Of a stretch of 64,000 nt of DNA, positions 54,390 through 63,045 are shown one piece after another; the stretch's first letter is position 1; every line of letters begins with the position of its first letter. The DNA lies in the NCBI GenBank assembly GCA_965242975.1, contig CBDETS010000007.1, positions 248,001-312,000 of the forward strand, written 5' to 3'. Position numbers and translations under genes: made by a program. The notes below the pieces were generated by a model. The model made no database searches. It was not told where the DNA came from and saw only the letters and a program-made list of their open reading frames with translations. This DNA comes from JAPPHA01 sp965242975. GTDB lineage: Bacteria > Pseudomonadota > Alphaproteobacteria > Rhodobacterales > Rhodobacteraceae.

Positions 54390-56189
54390 ATGACGCCACT
54401 TTCCAACATCCGGAATTTTTCCATTGTCGCGCATATTGATCACGGCAAGTCGACGCTTGCCGACCGGTTGATCCAGCAGACCGGCACGGTCGCCGAACGG
54501 GACATGCAGGAACAGCTGCTGGACAGTATGGAAATCGAAAGAGAACGGGGGATCACGATCAAGGCGAATTCGGTTCGGATCGAGTACCGGGCCAGAAACC
54601 AGCGCGACTACGTGTTGAACCTGATCGATACGCCCGGCCATGTGGACTTCGGATACGAGGTCTCACGCTCCATGCGTGCGGTTGAAGGTTCGCTGCTCGT
54701 TGTCGATTCGACCCAGGGAGTCGAAGCGCAAACGCTCGCCAACGCCTATCAGGCTATTGACGCCGGGCATGAAATCGTCCCCGTCCTGAACAAAATTGAT
54801 TTGCCGGCGAGCGAACCGGACTCGGTCTGTCGGCAGATCGAGGACGTCGTCGGAATCGATGCGGAAAACGCAATCCATGTGTCTGCCAAGACCGGAGATG
54901 GAGTTCCCGACGTGTTGGAGGCCATAGTCAATCGATTGCCGCCTCCCGACGGTGATCCCCGGGCGCCACTGAAGGTCATGCTCGTGGACAGCTGGTACAA
55001 TCCCTTCCTGGGCGTCGTGGTCCTGGTCAGAATCATTGACGGTTCGTTGTGCAAGGGCCAGCGAATTCGAATGCTCAACGCCGACGCCGTTTATCAGGTC
55101 GACAGGGTCGGCGTTTTCAAACCCGCCATGGTTGAAACCGGACGGTTGGATGCAGGTGAGTTGGGATTCATGACCGCGTCCATCAAGCAAGTGCGCGACA
55201 CGCGGGTCGGCGATACGATCACATCGGACAGGAACGGCGTCACCGAGGCCTTGCCGGGATTCAGACGGACCCGACCCGTCGTGTTTTGCGGTTTGTTTCC
55301 CGTGGAGAACGCGGCGTTCCCGAATCTCAGGGAAGCCCTTGAGAAGCTTGCTCTCAACGATGCCAGCTTCACCCACGAAACCGAATCTTCGGCAGCGCTC
55401 GGATTCGGATTTCGTTGTGGTTTCCTCGGCCTCCTGCACCTTGAGGTCGTTCGTGACCGGCTTGAACGCGAGTACGGAATTGATCTCGTCACGACGGCCC
55501 CAAGCGTCATTTACAAGGTGTGCCTGGTCGACGGTTCGGAGATCGAGATGCACAATCCGGTCGACATGCCCGACCTGTCCGCGATCAGCCACCTGGAAGA
55601 GCCCTGGGTCGAGGCCACAGTTCTTGTCCCCGATACCTACCTCGGAGACATTCTCAAGTTGTGCCAGGATCGCCGGGGGGTTCAGAAGGACCTGACATAT
55701 GCCGGGTCGCGCGCCATGGTTGTCTACGACTTGCCGTTGAACGAGGTCGTTTTCGACTTTTACGACCGGCTGAAATCCGTTTCCCGGGGTTATGCGTCGC
55801 TGGACTATCAACTGATCGGACACAGGGTCGGCAACCTTGTCCGCATGCAGATGCGCGTCAACGAAGAAGCCGTCGACGCCTTGACGGTCATGGTGCATCG
55901 CGACAGCGCAGAGGCTCGGGGGCGCGCCATGTGCGTGAGGCTGAAGGACCTGATTCCCCGCCACATGTTTCGAATTCCGGTGCAGGCCGCAATCGATGGC
56001 AGGATAATTGCGCGCGAGACGATCTCTGCGTTGCGAAAGGACGTCACTGCGAAGTGCTACGGCGGAGACGTGACACGTAAGCGGAAGCTCCTGGAAAAAC
56101 AAAAGGCAGGGAAGAAACGCATGCGTCGATTCGGAAAGGTCGACATTCCACACGATGCGTTCATCAACGTTTTGCGCATGGAGACATAA
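54390..56189 (+). CDS. lepA: LepA, elongation factor 4
   Basis: LepA is a ribosome-associated GTPase affecting initiation and stalled elongation. The 599-residue protein has the exact family length. G1 is in AHIDHGKST (14-22), G2 RGITIKA, G3 DTPGHVDFGYE and G4 NKIDLP. The LepA-specific C-terminal domain ends CYGGDVTRKRKLLEKQKAGK and FINVLRMET. ATG 54390 is the standard start (MTPLSNIRNFSIVAHID). Confidence 0.96.
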   Translation: MTPLSNIRNFSIVAHIDHGKSTLADRLIQQTGTVAERDMQEQLLDSMEIERERGITIKANSVRIEYRARNQRDYVLNLIDTPGHVDFGYEVSRSMRAVEGSLLVVDSTQGVEAQTLANAYQAIDAGHEIVPVLNKIDLPASEPDSVCRQIEDVVGIDAENAIHVSAKTGDGVPDVLEAIVNRLPPPDGDPRAPLKVMLVDSWYNPFLGVVVLVRIIDGSLCKGQRIRMLNADAVYQVDRVGVFKPAMVETGRLDAGELGFMTASIKQVRDTRVGDTITSDRNGVTEALPGFRRTRPVVFCGLFPVENAAFPNLREALEKLALNDASFTHETESSAALGFGFRCGFLGLLHLEVVRDRLEREYGIDLVTTAPSVIYKVCLVDGSEIEMHNPVDMPDLSAISHLEEPWVEATVLVPDTYLGDILKLCQDRRGVQKDLTYAGSRAMVVYDLPLNEVVFDFYDRLKSVSRGYASLDYQLIGHRVGNLVRMQMRVNEEAVDALTVMVHRDSAEARGRAMCVRLKDLIPRHMFRIPVQAAIDGRIIARETISALRKDVTAKCYGGDVTRKRKLLEKQKAGKKRMRRFGKVDIPHDAFINVLRMET

Positions 56190-56397
56190 AGCCGGTTGGC
56201 GTTAGGTTGACGCAGGCGGCGACCACGCGTCGTCAAATGATCGCGAGGCCTGTGCAGGCGACTCCGACCGGTGCAGAAGACGGCAAGGGAACTGTTGAGA
56301 CCAACTCGGACTTGGCGAAAACTCCACGCGGTGCCCGCTTGGCCCCGATCGTCCGGGCGGCGGGGAGCATGCGGTATCTGAATCGGAGCTACAGGAC

Positions 56398-57357
56398 ATG
56401 AGGATCGGATTCATCGGACTTGGAAACGTCGGAGGGAAGCTGTCGAGAAGTCTTCTCCGAAACGGGTGGGATGTCTCGGTCAGGGATCTTTCGGAAGACC
56501 GGGAGCGGGAACTCGTGACGGCAGGAGCAAGACCCGGCGGGCCTCCTGTCCAGATGATGCATGAGTGCCATGCCGTGATCACCTGTTTGCCGTCCCCGGA
56601 AGCGTCAGCGGCGGTGATGGAAGCCGACGACGGCCTGTTGGCGGCTGCCGCTCCGGGCAAGGTCTGGATGGAGATGTCCACGACGGATGAAAAGGAAGTC
56701 AAAAGGCTCGGCGAATTGTTCATCGCCCGGGGGGGCGAGGCCGTCGACTGTCCGGTATCAGGCGGATGCCACCGCGCGGCGACCGGGAACATTTCCATAT
56801 TTGCGGGTTGCGAACGGCCGACCTTCGACCATGTGTTTCCGGTCCTTACGGCCATGGGACGGCGAATTCTTCACACCGGCGGTCTTGGTTCGGCATCAAT
56901 ACTGAAGGTCCTGACGAATTATCTGGCAACCGCCAATCTCGTGACATGCTGCGAAGCGCTGACGGTTGCAAAAGCGGTTGGGCTGGACCTGGCCGTGGCG
57001 TATGATGCGATACGGATATCGTCGGGAAACTCGTTTGTCCACGAAACCGAGTCACAGGTCATCCTCAACGGGTCGCGGGACATTTCATTCACGATGGATC
57101 TCGTTCGAAAGGACATCGGCCTTTTTCAGGCGGTCTCCGAGCGTGCTGGCGTGCCGTTGGAGATCAACCCGGTCATGGTGGAGATCTTTCGGGACGGAAT
57201 CGAGAAATTCGGACCAAGAGAGCTGTCGCCGAACATCGTCAGACGCCTCGAAGACGCCACCGGGCTCACGGTGCGCGCTCCGGGATTCCCGCCCGAGATG
57301 CTTGACGATGAGCCCGAGCAACCTGGCTACGAGGTGGTTCCAAGGAATCGTGGGTGA
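56398..57357 (+). CDS. 3-hydroxyisobutyrate dehydrogenase-family oxidoreductase
   Basis: A 319-residue NAD(P)-dependent beta-hydroxyacid dehydrogenase. The dinucleotide loop is MRIGFIGLGNVGGKLSRSLL, the substrate loop DCPVSGGCHRAATGN (usually DAPVSGG) and the catalytic lysine K170 in SILKVLTNYL. Possible substrates include 3-hydroxyisobutyrate and tartronate semialdehyde; the latter would connect to the glyoxylate genes, but this is only a suggestion. The C-terminal 30 residues are an unconserved, acidic and proline-rich tail. The 208 bases before it hold no supported gene. Confidence 0.88.
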   Translation: MRIGFIGLGNVGGKLSRSLLRNGWDVSVRDLSEDRERELVTAGARPGGPPVQMMHECHAVITCLPSPEASAAVMEADDGLLAAAAPGKVWMEMSTTDEKEVKRLGELFIARGGEAVDCPVSGGCHRAATGNISIFAGCERPTFDHVFPVLTAMGRRILHTGGLGSASILKVLTNYLATANLVTCCEALTVAKAVGLDLAVAYDAIRISSGNSFVHETESQVILNGSRDISFTMDLVRKDIGLFQAVSERAGVPLEINPVMVEIFRDGIEKFGPRELSPNIVRRLEDATGLTVRAPGFPPEMLDDEPEQPGYEVVPRNRG

Positions 57358-57412
57358 TGGCGCTGGGCCGAACGCATGAACCGAAGACGCTTCGGTAATC
57401 GGAGAATCCCGG

Positions 57413-57892
57413 TTGTCCCGATCAATTGCAGAATTGCGGATTTCTCGGGCGAGGCGGTGGCTCGGCGTCATCGCGCTCGCGGTGCTTGGCGTCGTCCTGG
57501 CGGGTCATGGACTGTCATCTTTTGAGCGTGGCCTCCCGGTTCGGATGATTTCCATCGTGCTCGGTGCGGGTTGTCTTTGGCAGGCATGGCGGCATTTGAC
57601 GACGGCGAAATCGGGTATCGTGTTGACCGAGGACGGGTTATTCGACAATTCGGGCGACCTGATTTGCGGGCTTGACAACATAAGTTCGGTTGACCGCGGG
57701 ATGTTCGCATTCAAGCCCACCAACGGATTCCTGATCAGGCTGCGACGGCGAGTCGGCTTTCGCTGGATTCCAGGCCTTTATTGGCGGGTTGGCAAACGGG
57801 TAGGTGTCGGTGGTGCGACACAGTCGGCGGAAGCGAAAGTCATGGCGGACAGTTTGAAAATTCTGGTCGAGGAACGATTGCACCGGTCATGA
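57413..57892 (+). CDS. Small conserved membrane protein, function unknown
   Basis: A 159-residue protein with two N-terminal membrane segments (WLGVIALAVLGVVLAGHGL and MISIVLGAGCLWQAW) followed by a soluble domain. VLTEDGLFDNSGDLICGLDNI and DRGMFAFKPTNGFLIRL in that domain suggest a PH-like beta fold, then RVGKRVGVGGATQSAEAKVMA. I recall similar proteins in Rhodobacterales without a known role. The start is TTG 57413 with GGAG about eight bases upstream, 55 bases after the dehydrogenase. Confidence 0.7.
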   Translation: MSRSIAELRISRARRWLGVIALAVLGVVLAGHGLSSFERGLPVRMISIVLGAGCLWQAWRHLTTAKSGIVLTEDGLFDNSGDLICGLDNISSVDRGMFAFKPTNGFLIRLRRRVGFRWIPGLYWRVGKRVGVGGATQSAEAKVMADSLKILVEERLHRS

Positions 57893-58088
57893 TGTCCTGC
57901 TTGCTGCGGGCGTGGTCGCCTTTGGCACGCGGAGACGGATTCAATACGGGCTGCTGCCGTAAAAGCCCGGTCAACGTCGGGCTCCCTCGCAGGGCGTCCG
58001 TTCGCGGCGAAATCCGTGACAGCGAGCCATGGCACCTCCATGGTTCATGTTCTCGGCACGGCTACGCGTTGATCCGTGCCTTGGCGAG

Positions 58089-58844
58089 TCAGTGAGCCAC
58101 AAACGTGACGTCCGGTTTCGCGTCGTTGTTATCTCCTGTTTCCAGTGCGAGGCATGCGGCGAAACGAAAATCCCCCAATTCTACCAACAGCCACCGTTCG
58201 TCCGGAAGGTGTGGGAAGCGGAACTGCGCCAGCGACTCGCCTCTCAAGACGTTTTGCGGCACCTCGAACCCGCGCGGATTGAGCGAAAAGCCCGTCCCCA
58301 GCGCCTTGATCAGTGCCTCCTTCACAGTCCAGAGACGGAAGAACAGGTCGTACCAGTCCCTACCCGAAAGACCTGCAAGAGCATCGCGCTCGCGGTCGCC
58401 AAAAACTGATTCGCTGACGGGACGAAGTGTGTGGCGTGCCCTGCGGACCTCGACGTCCACACCGAGCCGCCCTCCGTCCGCCCCGAAAGCGATCAGACCG
58501 TGTTCGCCGCTGTGACTCACGTTGAAAGCCGCGTCATTGGCCTGACCATCGATCTTTGCAAATGGTTTGCCGTATTTCGCTGCCCCGAAGGCCAGTTCGT
58601 CATTCTGGCATCCGAGGCGCGCGCACAGACACGCCCTCAATGCTGCCCGGCAACGCGCGAACTGACGCCGCGCCCGGGCAACACGAAATCGCTGCCATCG
58701 TTGACATTCGGTTTCATCGAGCCAGGTCAAGGCAGCCCGGTCGCATGACTCGTTGGGGGAGAGGTCGACATGGAGGATGTCGATACCGGCGCAGGTGGCA
58801 TATGGCTGCCACCATCGTGCGCTGTCGACGAGGGAGGTGCTCAT
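58089..58844 (-). CDS. Sfp-type 4'-phosphopantetheinyl transferase
   Basis: The enzyme transfers phosphopantetheine from CoA to carrier proteins of polyketide, peptide or fatty-acid synthesis. The 251-residue protein is the long Sfp/Gsp type. YGKPFAKIDG and FNVSHSGEHGLIAF lie in the middle, the magnesium site is GVDVEVRR, and WTVKEALIKALGTGF holds the conserved W-KEA motif. Its start overlaps the stop of the phosphoesterase gene (ATGA). No synthase gene is in the window, so the carrier protein is unknown. Confidence 0.9.
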   Translation of the reverse strand: MSTSLVDSARWWQPYATCAGIDILHVDLSPNESCDRAALTWLDETECQRWQRFRVARARRQFARCRAALRACLCARLGCQNDELAFGAAKYGKPFAKIDGQANDAAFNVSHSGEHGLIAFGADGGRLGVDVEVRRARHTLRPVSESVFGDRERDALAGLSGRDWYDLFFRLWTVKEALIKALGTGFSLNPRGFEVPQNVLRGESLAQFRFPHLPDERWLLVELGDFRFAACLALETGDNNDAKPDVTFVAH

Positions 58845-59695
58845 GGAACCGCCGCTGATGAGTGCCCTGGACGGACGTTCACGGACAGTTCGACTTCTCG
58901 CAGGTAGTTGCCTATTCCGAGAGCAGGCTGCCATTGTTCCGGATAGCCGAGCGACACTTCCTGGAAGGGCACCCCGTCCAACCACTTTGTTCCGCGAATG
59001 TGGAGATGGCCATAGATCACGGCGCAGGCATTGAATCGAACGTGCCAGGAACGGGAGCGGCGGGTTCCGCACCAGGGCGCAAAACGCGGTACGCGCGGCA
59101 GGACAGCGAGCGATTCCTCGAGAGGATAGTGATTGACCAGGACCTTCGGCATGTCCGGGTTACAGGCAGACAGACGCCGGTCTGCGATGCCGCACAGCCA
59201 AGCACACCAGGACGGGTGGTCGGGAAACGGGTCGCTTCGGAGCAAGCGCTCGTCGGCCGGAACGATGTCAGCTTCGTGTGCCCACGTCACGACATCGTCG
59301 ATTCGGACATGATCAGGACGAAAGCTGTAGTCAAAGTGAAGAAACAACGGGGCAATGATCACGTCACGGGCTGCGTGTGAAAAGACCGGATAGGGATCCT
59401 CAGGCGTCAGCACACCGTTCTGTCGCGCTATCTTCACGAGACGGCGATACAGGTCCATGCCATGCGGTTCATCATCTTCGCCGGCACGACTCCACAGGTC
59501 GTGGTTCCCCGGGGTCCAGACGACTTGCCGAAAGCGTCTGCACAGGATGTCGAAGCACCAGTCCAGATGGCGCCAACCGTTGGCGACATCTCCGGCGACG
59601 ATGAGCCAGTCGTTCGGATGGGCGGGAATGTCCTCAAGCACTTCCCTGTTGCCGGGATGGGACACGTGGAGATCGGAAATCGCCCACAACTTCAT
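58841..59695 (-). CDS. Calcineurin-like metallophosphoesterase
   Basis: A 284-residue dinuclear-metal phosphoesterase. The five blocks are visible in order: WAISDLHVSHPGN (D and H), AGDVANG, TPGNHDLW, VLVNHYPLEE and GHLHIRG. The substrate class (nucleotide, lipid or phosphodiester) cannot be inferred. It is the first gene of a two-gene unit with the phosphopantetheinyl transferase, an association that could mean turnover of phosphopantetheine or CoA-related esters, but this is speculation from overlap only. Confidence 0.88.
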   Translation of the reverse strand: MKLWAISDLHVSHPGNREVLEDIPAHPNDWLIVAGDVANGWRHLDWCFDILCRRFRQVVWTPGNHDLWSRAGEDDEPHGMDLYRRLVKIARQNGVLTPEDPYPVFSHAARDVIIAPLFLHFDYSFRPDHVRIDDVVTWAHEADIVPADERLLRSDPFPDHPSWCAWLCGIADRRLSACNPDMPKVLVNHYPLEESLAVLPRVPRFAPWCGTRRSRSWHVRFNACAVIYGHLHIRGTKWLDGVPFQEVSLGYPEQWQPALGIGNYLREVELSVNVRPGHSSAAVP

Positions 59696-59723
59696 GTGCC
59701 GTCGTCCCTCGCGGCCACCGGAT

Positions 59724-60110
59724 CACTCGGACCCGTTCGCACATTCAGGCAGAAGAGGAGAAAGTATCGGAAAATTGCCGCCCGCAAGTTTGCCGAGGTC
59801 GACGAATGGCTGAGAGACAACCCCGGCTGGACATTCAAGAGTTGCATGCGGCATTTACGTTTCGTTTCACACCGACCTCGGCCTCGTGGGTGAATCCCGT
59901 CGAGGGATGCTTCTTGAATCTCTCGAGGCAGAGGCTCAAGCACAGAAACTTCAGTTCGCTCGACGAGTAGATTGCGGCAACCGAGGGCCTCATCAAGCAT
60001 CACAACGCCAGTGGCGCTCGCCCGTTTCGCCGGAACAAGCAACCTGAAGATCTCGTGGAGGCGTGGCAAAGGGCAATAGAAGCTGCAGGAAGTGGTGCTG
60101 CCCGTTTGGT
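59724..60110 (+). pseudogene. IS630-family transposase remnant (C-terminal part)
   Basis: The end of an IS630-type DDE transposase is recognisable but broken. FAEVDEWLRDNPG occupies one frame. After a frameshift the next shows TFRFTPTSASWVNPVEG, the conserved region with the last catalytic acid (here VNPVE), and LSRQRLKHRNFSSLDE. A stop codon (TAG 59968-59970) follows, and then IAATEGLIKHHNASGARPF and QPEDLVEAWQRAIEA. The N-terminal two thirds and the element's ends are not seen. It marks the beginning of a decay zone downstream of the phosphoesterase gene. Confidence 0.75.
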
Positions 60111-60323
60111 TCAAGACATTTCTCCAACGTTGATTGGGGGATGTCCGAAATCCGTGCAATCGCGGTACTGGCCACGCTCATGCCGAGGGACCGGCGTTTC
60201 GAAAACGTTCACGCGATTTGTTTTCGTATCGCAAACAAGGACCCGCATCATGCCCGGATCGTAAGAGATCGCTGTCCCCATGGCCGCACGGTCCGTTGTT
60301 CTGGCGGATACCGGGCGGTTCGT

Positions 60324-60660
60324 CCGGCTCCGCTTCCTCCGTCGATCGAATGGAACGGCGAACTCGTTACGACCCTTTCACGAGCGGATTTCGTGCTCGG
60401 GCACCTCCCACGAGAGGTCCGCCGGTTTTCGCACCCGCACATGTTTATCTGTTCCTTTGTCCGTCGGGAAGCAGTGTTGTCACCGGACCGAGGCACCAGA
60501 ACGATGTGCTTGCTGGAACTTCTCGCTGTCGAAGCCGGCGCCCGGGGTGTGGCCGACAGAGCAGACCTTCGCGAAGTGGCGTATTATGTGGCTGCGCCCG
60601 AGTACCGGCTCGACCTGGTGGAAACGCTGCCACTGTCGTTGCTGTCGGGCGGTGGGACGC
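60324..60660 (+). pseudogene. Fic-family protein N-terminal domain remnant
   Basis: One frame reads PPSIEWNGELVTTLSRADFVLG, SHPHMFICSFVRREAVLS and MCLLELLAVEAGARG. DLREVAYYVAAPEYRLDLVETLPLSL follows in two blocks. This follows the Fic_N domain of Fic/DUF4172-like proteins, which normally reads FVRREAVLSSRIEGT and precedes the catalytic HPFxxGNGR Fic core. Here the IEGT inhibitory-type segment is altered to DRGT and the core is missing; the frame runs straight into the Na/Pi remnant. The gene is truncated and presumably inactive. Confidence 0.6.
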
Positions 60661-60799
60661 CGACGCCGTCGGTTGAACCAGGGGTTCGCCATGGCGTCCG
60701 CGGCGCGGGAGGTCTGCACGGGCTTGCGCCTGATCCTGGCGGGTGGCAGGGCGGATGCTTGGCCGTGCCTGCGCTACGCCCGCGAAATACCAGGGCGCG

Positions 60800-62152
60800 C
60801 GCTGGCACTGCCTCAAGGCGGTAGTTTCGGCGTGTCCGCCCTCGTCGTGATCGTCACCTTCGACATCAAGGTCATCTCGCTCTACGTGCTCGGCATCGCC
60901 GGCGTCGCCGTGGCAAGCGACCGCTCGTCGAGATTCAGGGCGATGGTGGCATCCTTCCTCGGGGGCACACTCATCATTCTCGGACTCGTGCTCGTCAAGG
61001 ACGCTGCAGCACCACTCACCGAGCAACCCTGGTTCAGGGGACTGCTCGAAGAATCCGGAGACTCGCTTGCGGTGTCGTTCCTGATTGCGGCGCTCCTCAT
61101 GTTCGCCATGCAGTCCTCGAGCGCGGTCATGATCTTTGGCATCAGTCTCGCGGCAGTCGATCTCCTCTCCGTCGATCAGGCGATCATGATCATGTACGGG
61201 AGCCTGGTCGGGTTGGGCGCAACTTTTTATTGCTGTCGGCGGGGCTTTCGGGCCGTTCGCGTCAGGTGTCGATGTGCCTGGTGGGTACAACGTGCTCATC
61301 TGCGCGGTGCTGGTTCCTCTCCTGTATATTGAGATCCACTTCGGAGTCCCCTTGGTGAAGTCGTCGGCCCTTGCCCTGGAGCCGCTCGACCTGAGGCAGC
61401 AGCTCGCCGCTGTCTACGTGTTTCTCTGCGTGTTTTTTCTGCCCGCGATGCTCGTGGGGCTTGGGTGGTCGGCCTCGGTGCTCGAGCGGTTGTGGCCGAC
61501 CTCAACTCCTGACGCGCTGTCGCGCCCAAAAATTCATGCACCATCATGCAGCCGTTGATGTCGAGACCTCCGTTCTGCTCGTCGACCTGGAACTAAGGCG
61601 GGCCAAGAAGGACTTTTCCGAGTACTTCGACGCGGCGCGCCGTGGTGAGAGGATCGAGCCCTTGGTGCCGGAATGAAAAAGCTCATGTCCGATTTTGCCG
61701 AGTTCCTGGATGAGCTTCATGTAAGTCACCCCATGCACGGGATCGAGGACCAGAGTTCGCTGCACAATCGCCAGATACTCCTGGTATGGCTCGAAGACTT
61801 GCTCGGAGTCATGTGCGAGACCCTTGTGGACATCGACAGCCGGTCCGCGGTCGGTCAGCCGCGCACGATCATTTGCAGTAGCGTCGACGGCGTGCTCCTT
61901 TCGTTGGTCGATGCGACGGAGTCTGACGACCCGGTAGATTGGAAGATCACAAGAGAGCCAAAAGGTGATCGCGGCGAGATGCGCGACATTCGAACGAAGT
62001 ACCTGCTACGGGATCCTCCGTTACAGAAGATCGACCTGATCAACGTCCTGCCGATCACCAACTCAGTGGAAGAGACATTCTTTCTGTTCTCGAAGATGGA
62101 AAGGGAATCCAATGCCGCTTCCGCCAGGCAAAACCATGTTCCCCGAGCCTGA
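60800..62152 (+). pseudogene. Na/Pi cotransporter (PhoU-tailed) with several frameshifts
   Basis: Pieces of one sodium/phosphate cotransporter family protein lie in order but in changing frames. The pieces are ALVVIVTFDIKVISLYVLGI and KDAAAPLTEQPWFRGLLEESG; SFLIAALLMFAMQSSSAVMIFG (QSSS motif); LLSAGLSGRSRQVSMC; YNVLICAVLVPLLY and LERLWPTSTPDALSRP; and HHAAVDVETSVLLVDLELRRA with a stop at 61674. KKLMSDFAEFLDELH, LWLEDL-like VWLEDLLGVMCETLVDID and NSVEETFFLFSKMER complete the cytoplasmic tail. At least four frame changes are needed, and the first QSSS repeat half is missing. The gene is dead. Confidence 0.75.
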
Positions 62153-63045
62153 CCGGGCGCAGGTGCACGCGTGTTCACCGTGCTCGGCGGAATGTGGTCC
62201 CGCCGAGGGATGGTTGCGCCCCACAGCACCCCGGGGTGATCCGCGGCAGCGGATTGCCGGAAGGCAGGGCTGTCTGATCGGACTCGCACAAAGGGAGTCC
62301 CGTTGCCGGACCGCGTCTGTTCGGAGCGCGGGCAGGGAGACGTTGCTTTCTCCCGGCGCGACCGCCACGCCAGCTTAATGGGCCGGGGCTCTCTGGCATC
62401 TCGTTTCGGCGAGACGGCCATCGGGAGAGTCATTGCATGCGCACCACGATAGGACCGGATGGAGGGCACTGTCACGAACCATGAGGTTTGGAGTGATCAC
62501 GGTATTCTCCCAACCGTTCAATTCGGGTTATGGTGCCCGACCGTGCGGCTTTCGATCGACCCGGATCACCGGCATGGCGACGGTGCCGTGCGCGAACCCG
62601 CGCGCCCGCCAGACGGGAAAGGCTGAGACGGGAGGTCCGACCACGTGGTCACGGTCCGGATCAGTGTCCCAGGTTGGTAACGTGACGGTTCTTCACTCGA
62701 AGCCTTGTGGAAATCCGGATTTCGCTGTCAGGAACGAGGACGGGACACGACCACATCCCGGCATGGCTGCGGTATCTGCGTCTCACGGGGCGATAAACGG
62801 AAAAAGTCGAGAGCAGACGCACAAACGCGCGGCATGCCGCCCGTACCCTGAACGTTCCCGCAGCCGACAACGTACGCCCATCCGGGCCTGGATATCCACT
62901 CAAGGTTGCCCCGAAGTCGATGATGTCCGCGAGTCCGTGCGTGAACGTCACCGCAGCTTCCCACCCGTGTTGATTCGGTCGGTTCCAGGCAGGTGGCGTG
63001 CATGCGGCATGCGAAGAGGCAAGCGCACACGCCTTCTCGTTGTCT
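62153..63045. other. Gene-free stretch after the decay zone
   Basis: About 890 bases where open frames on both strands show no recognisable motif or membrane pattern. It lies between a pseudogene and the 3' end of dctM and is probably degenerate or regulatory DNA. Confidence 0.4.

Noticed and set aside
54663..56153. A 496-codon frame antisense to lepA
   Set aside because: lepA is unmistakable; the antisense frame is a by-product of codon use.
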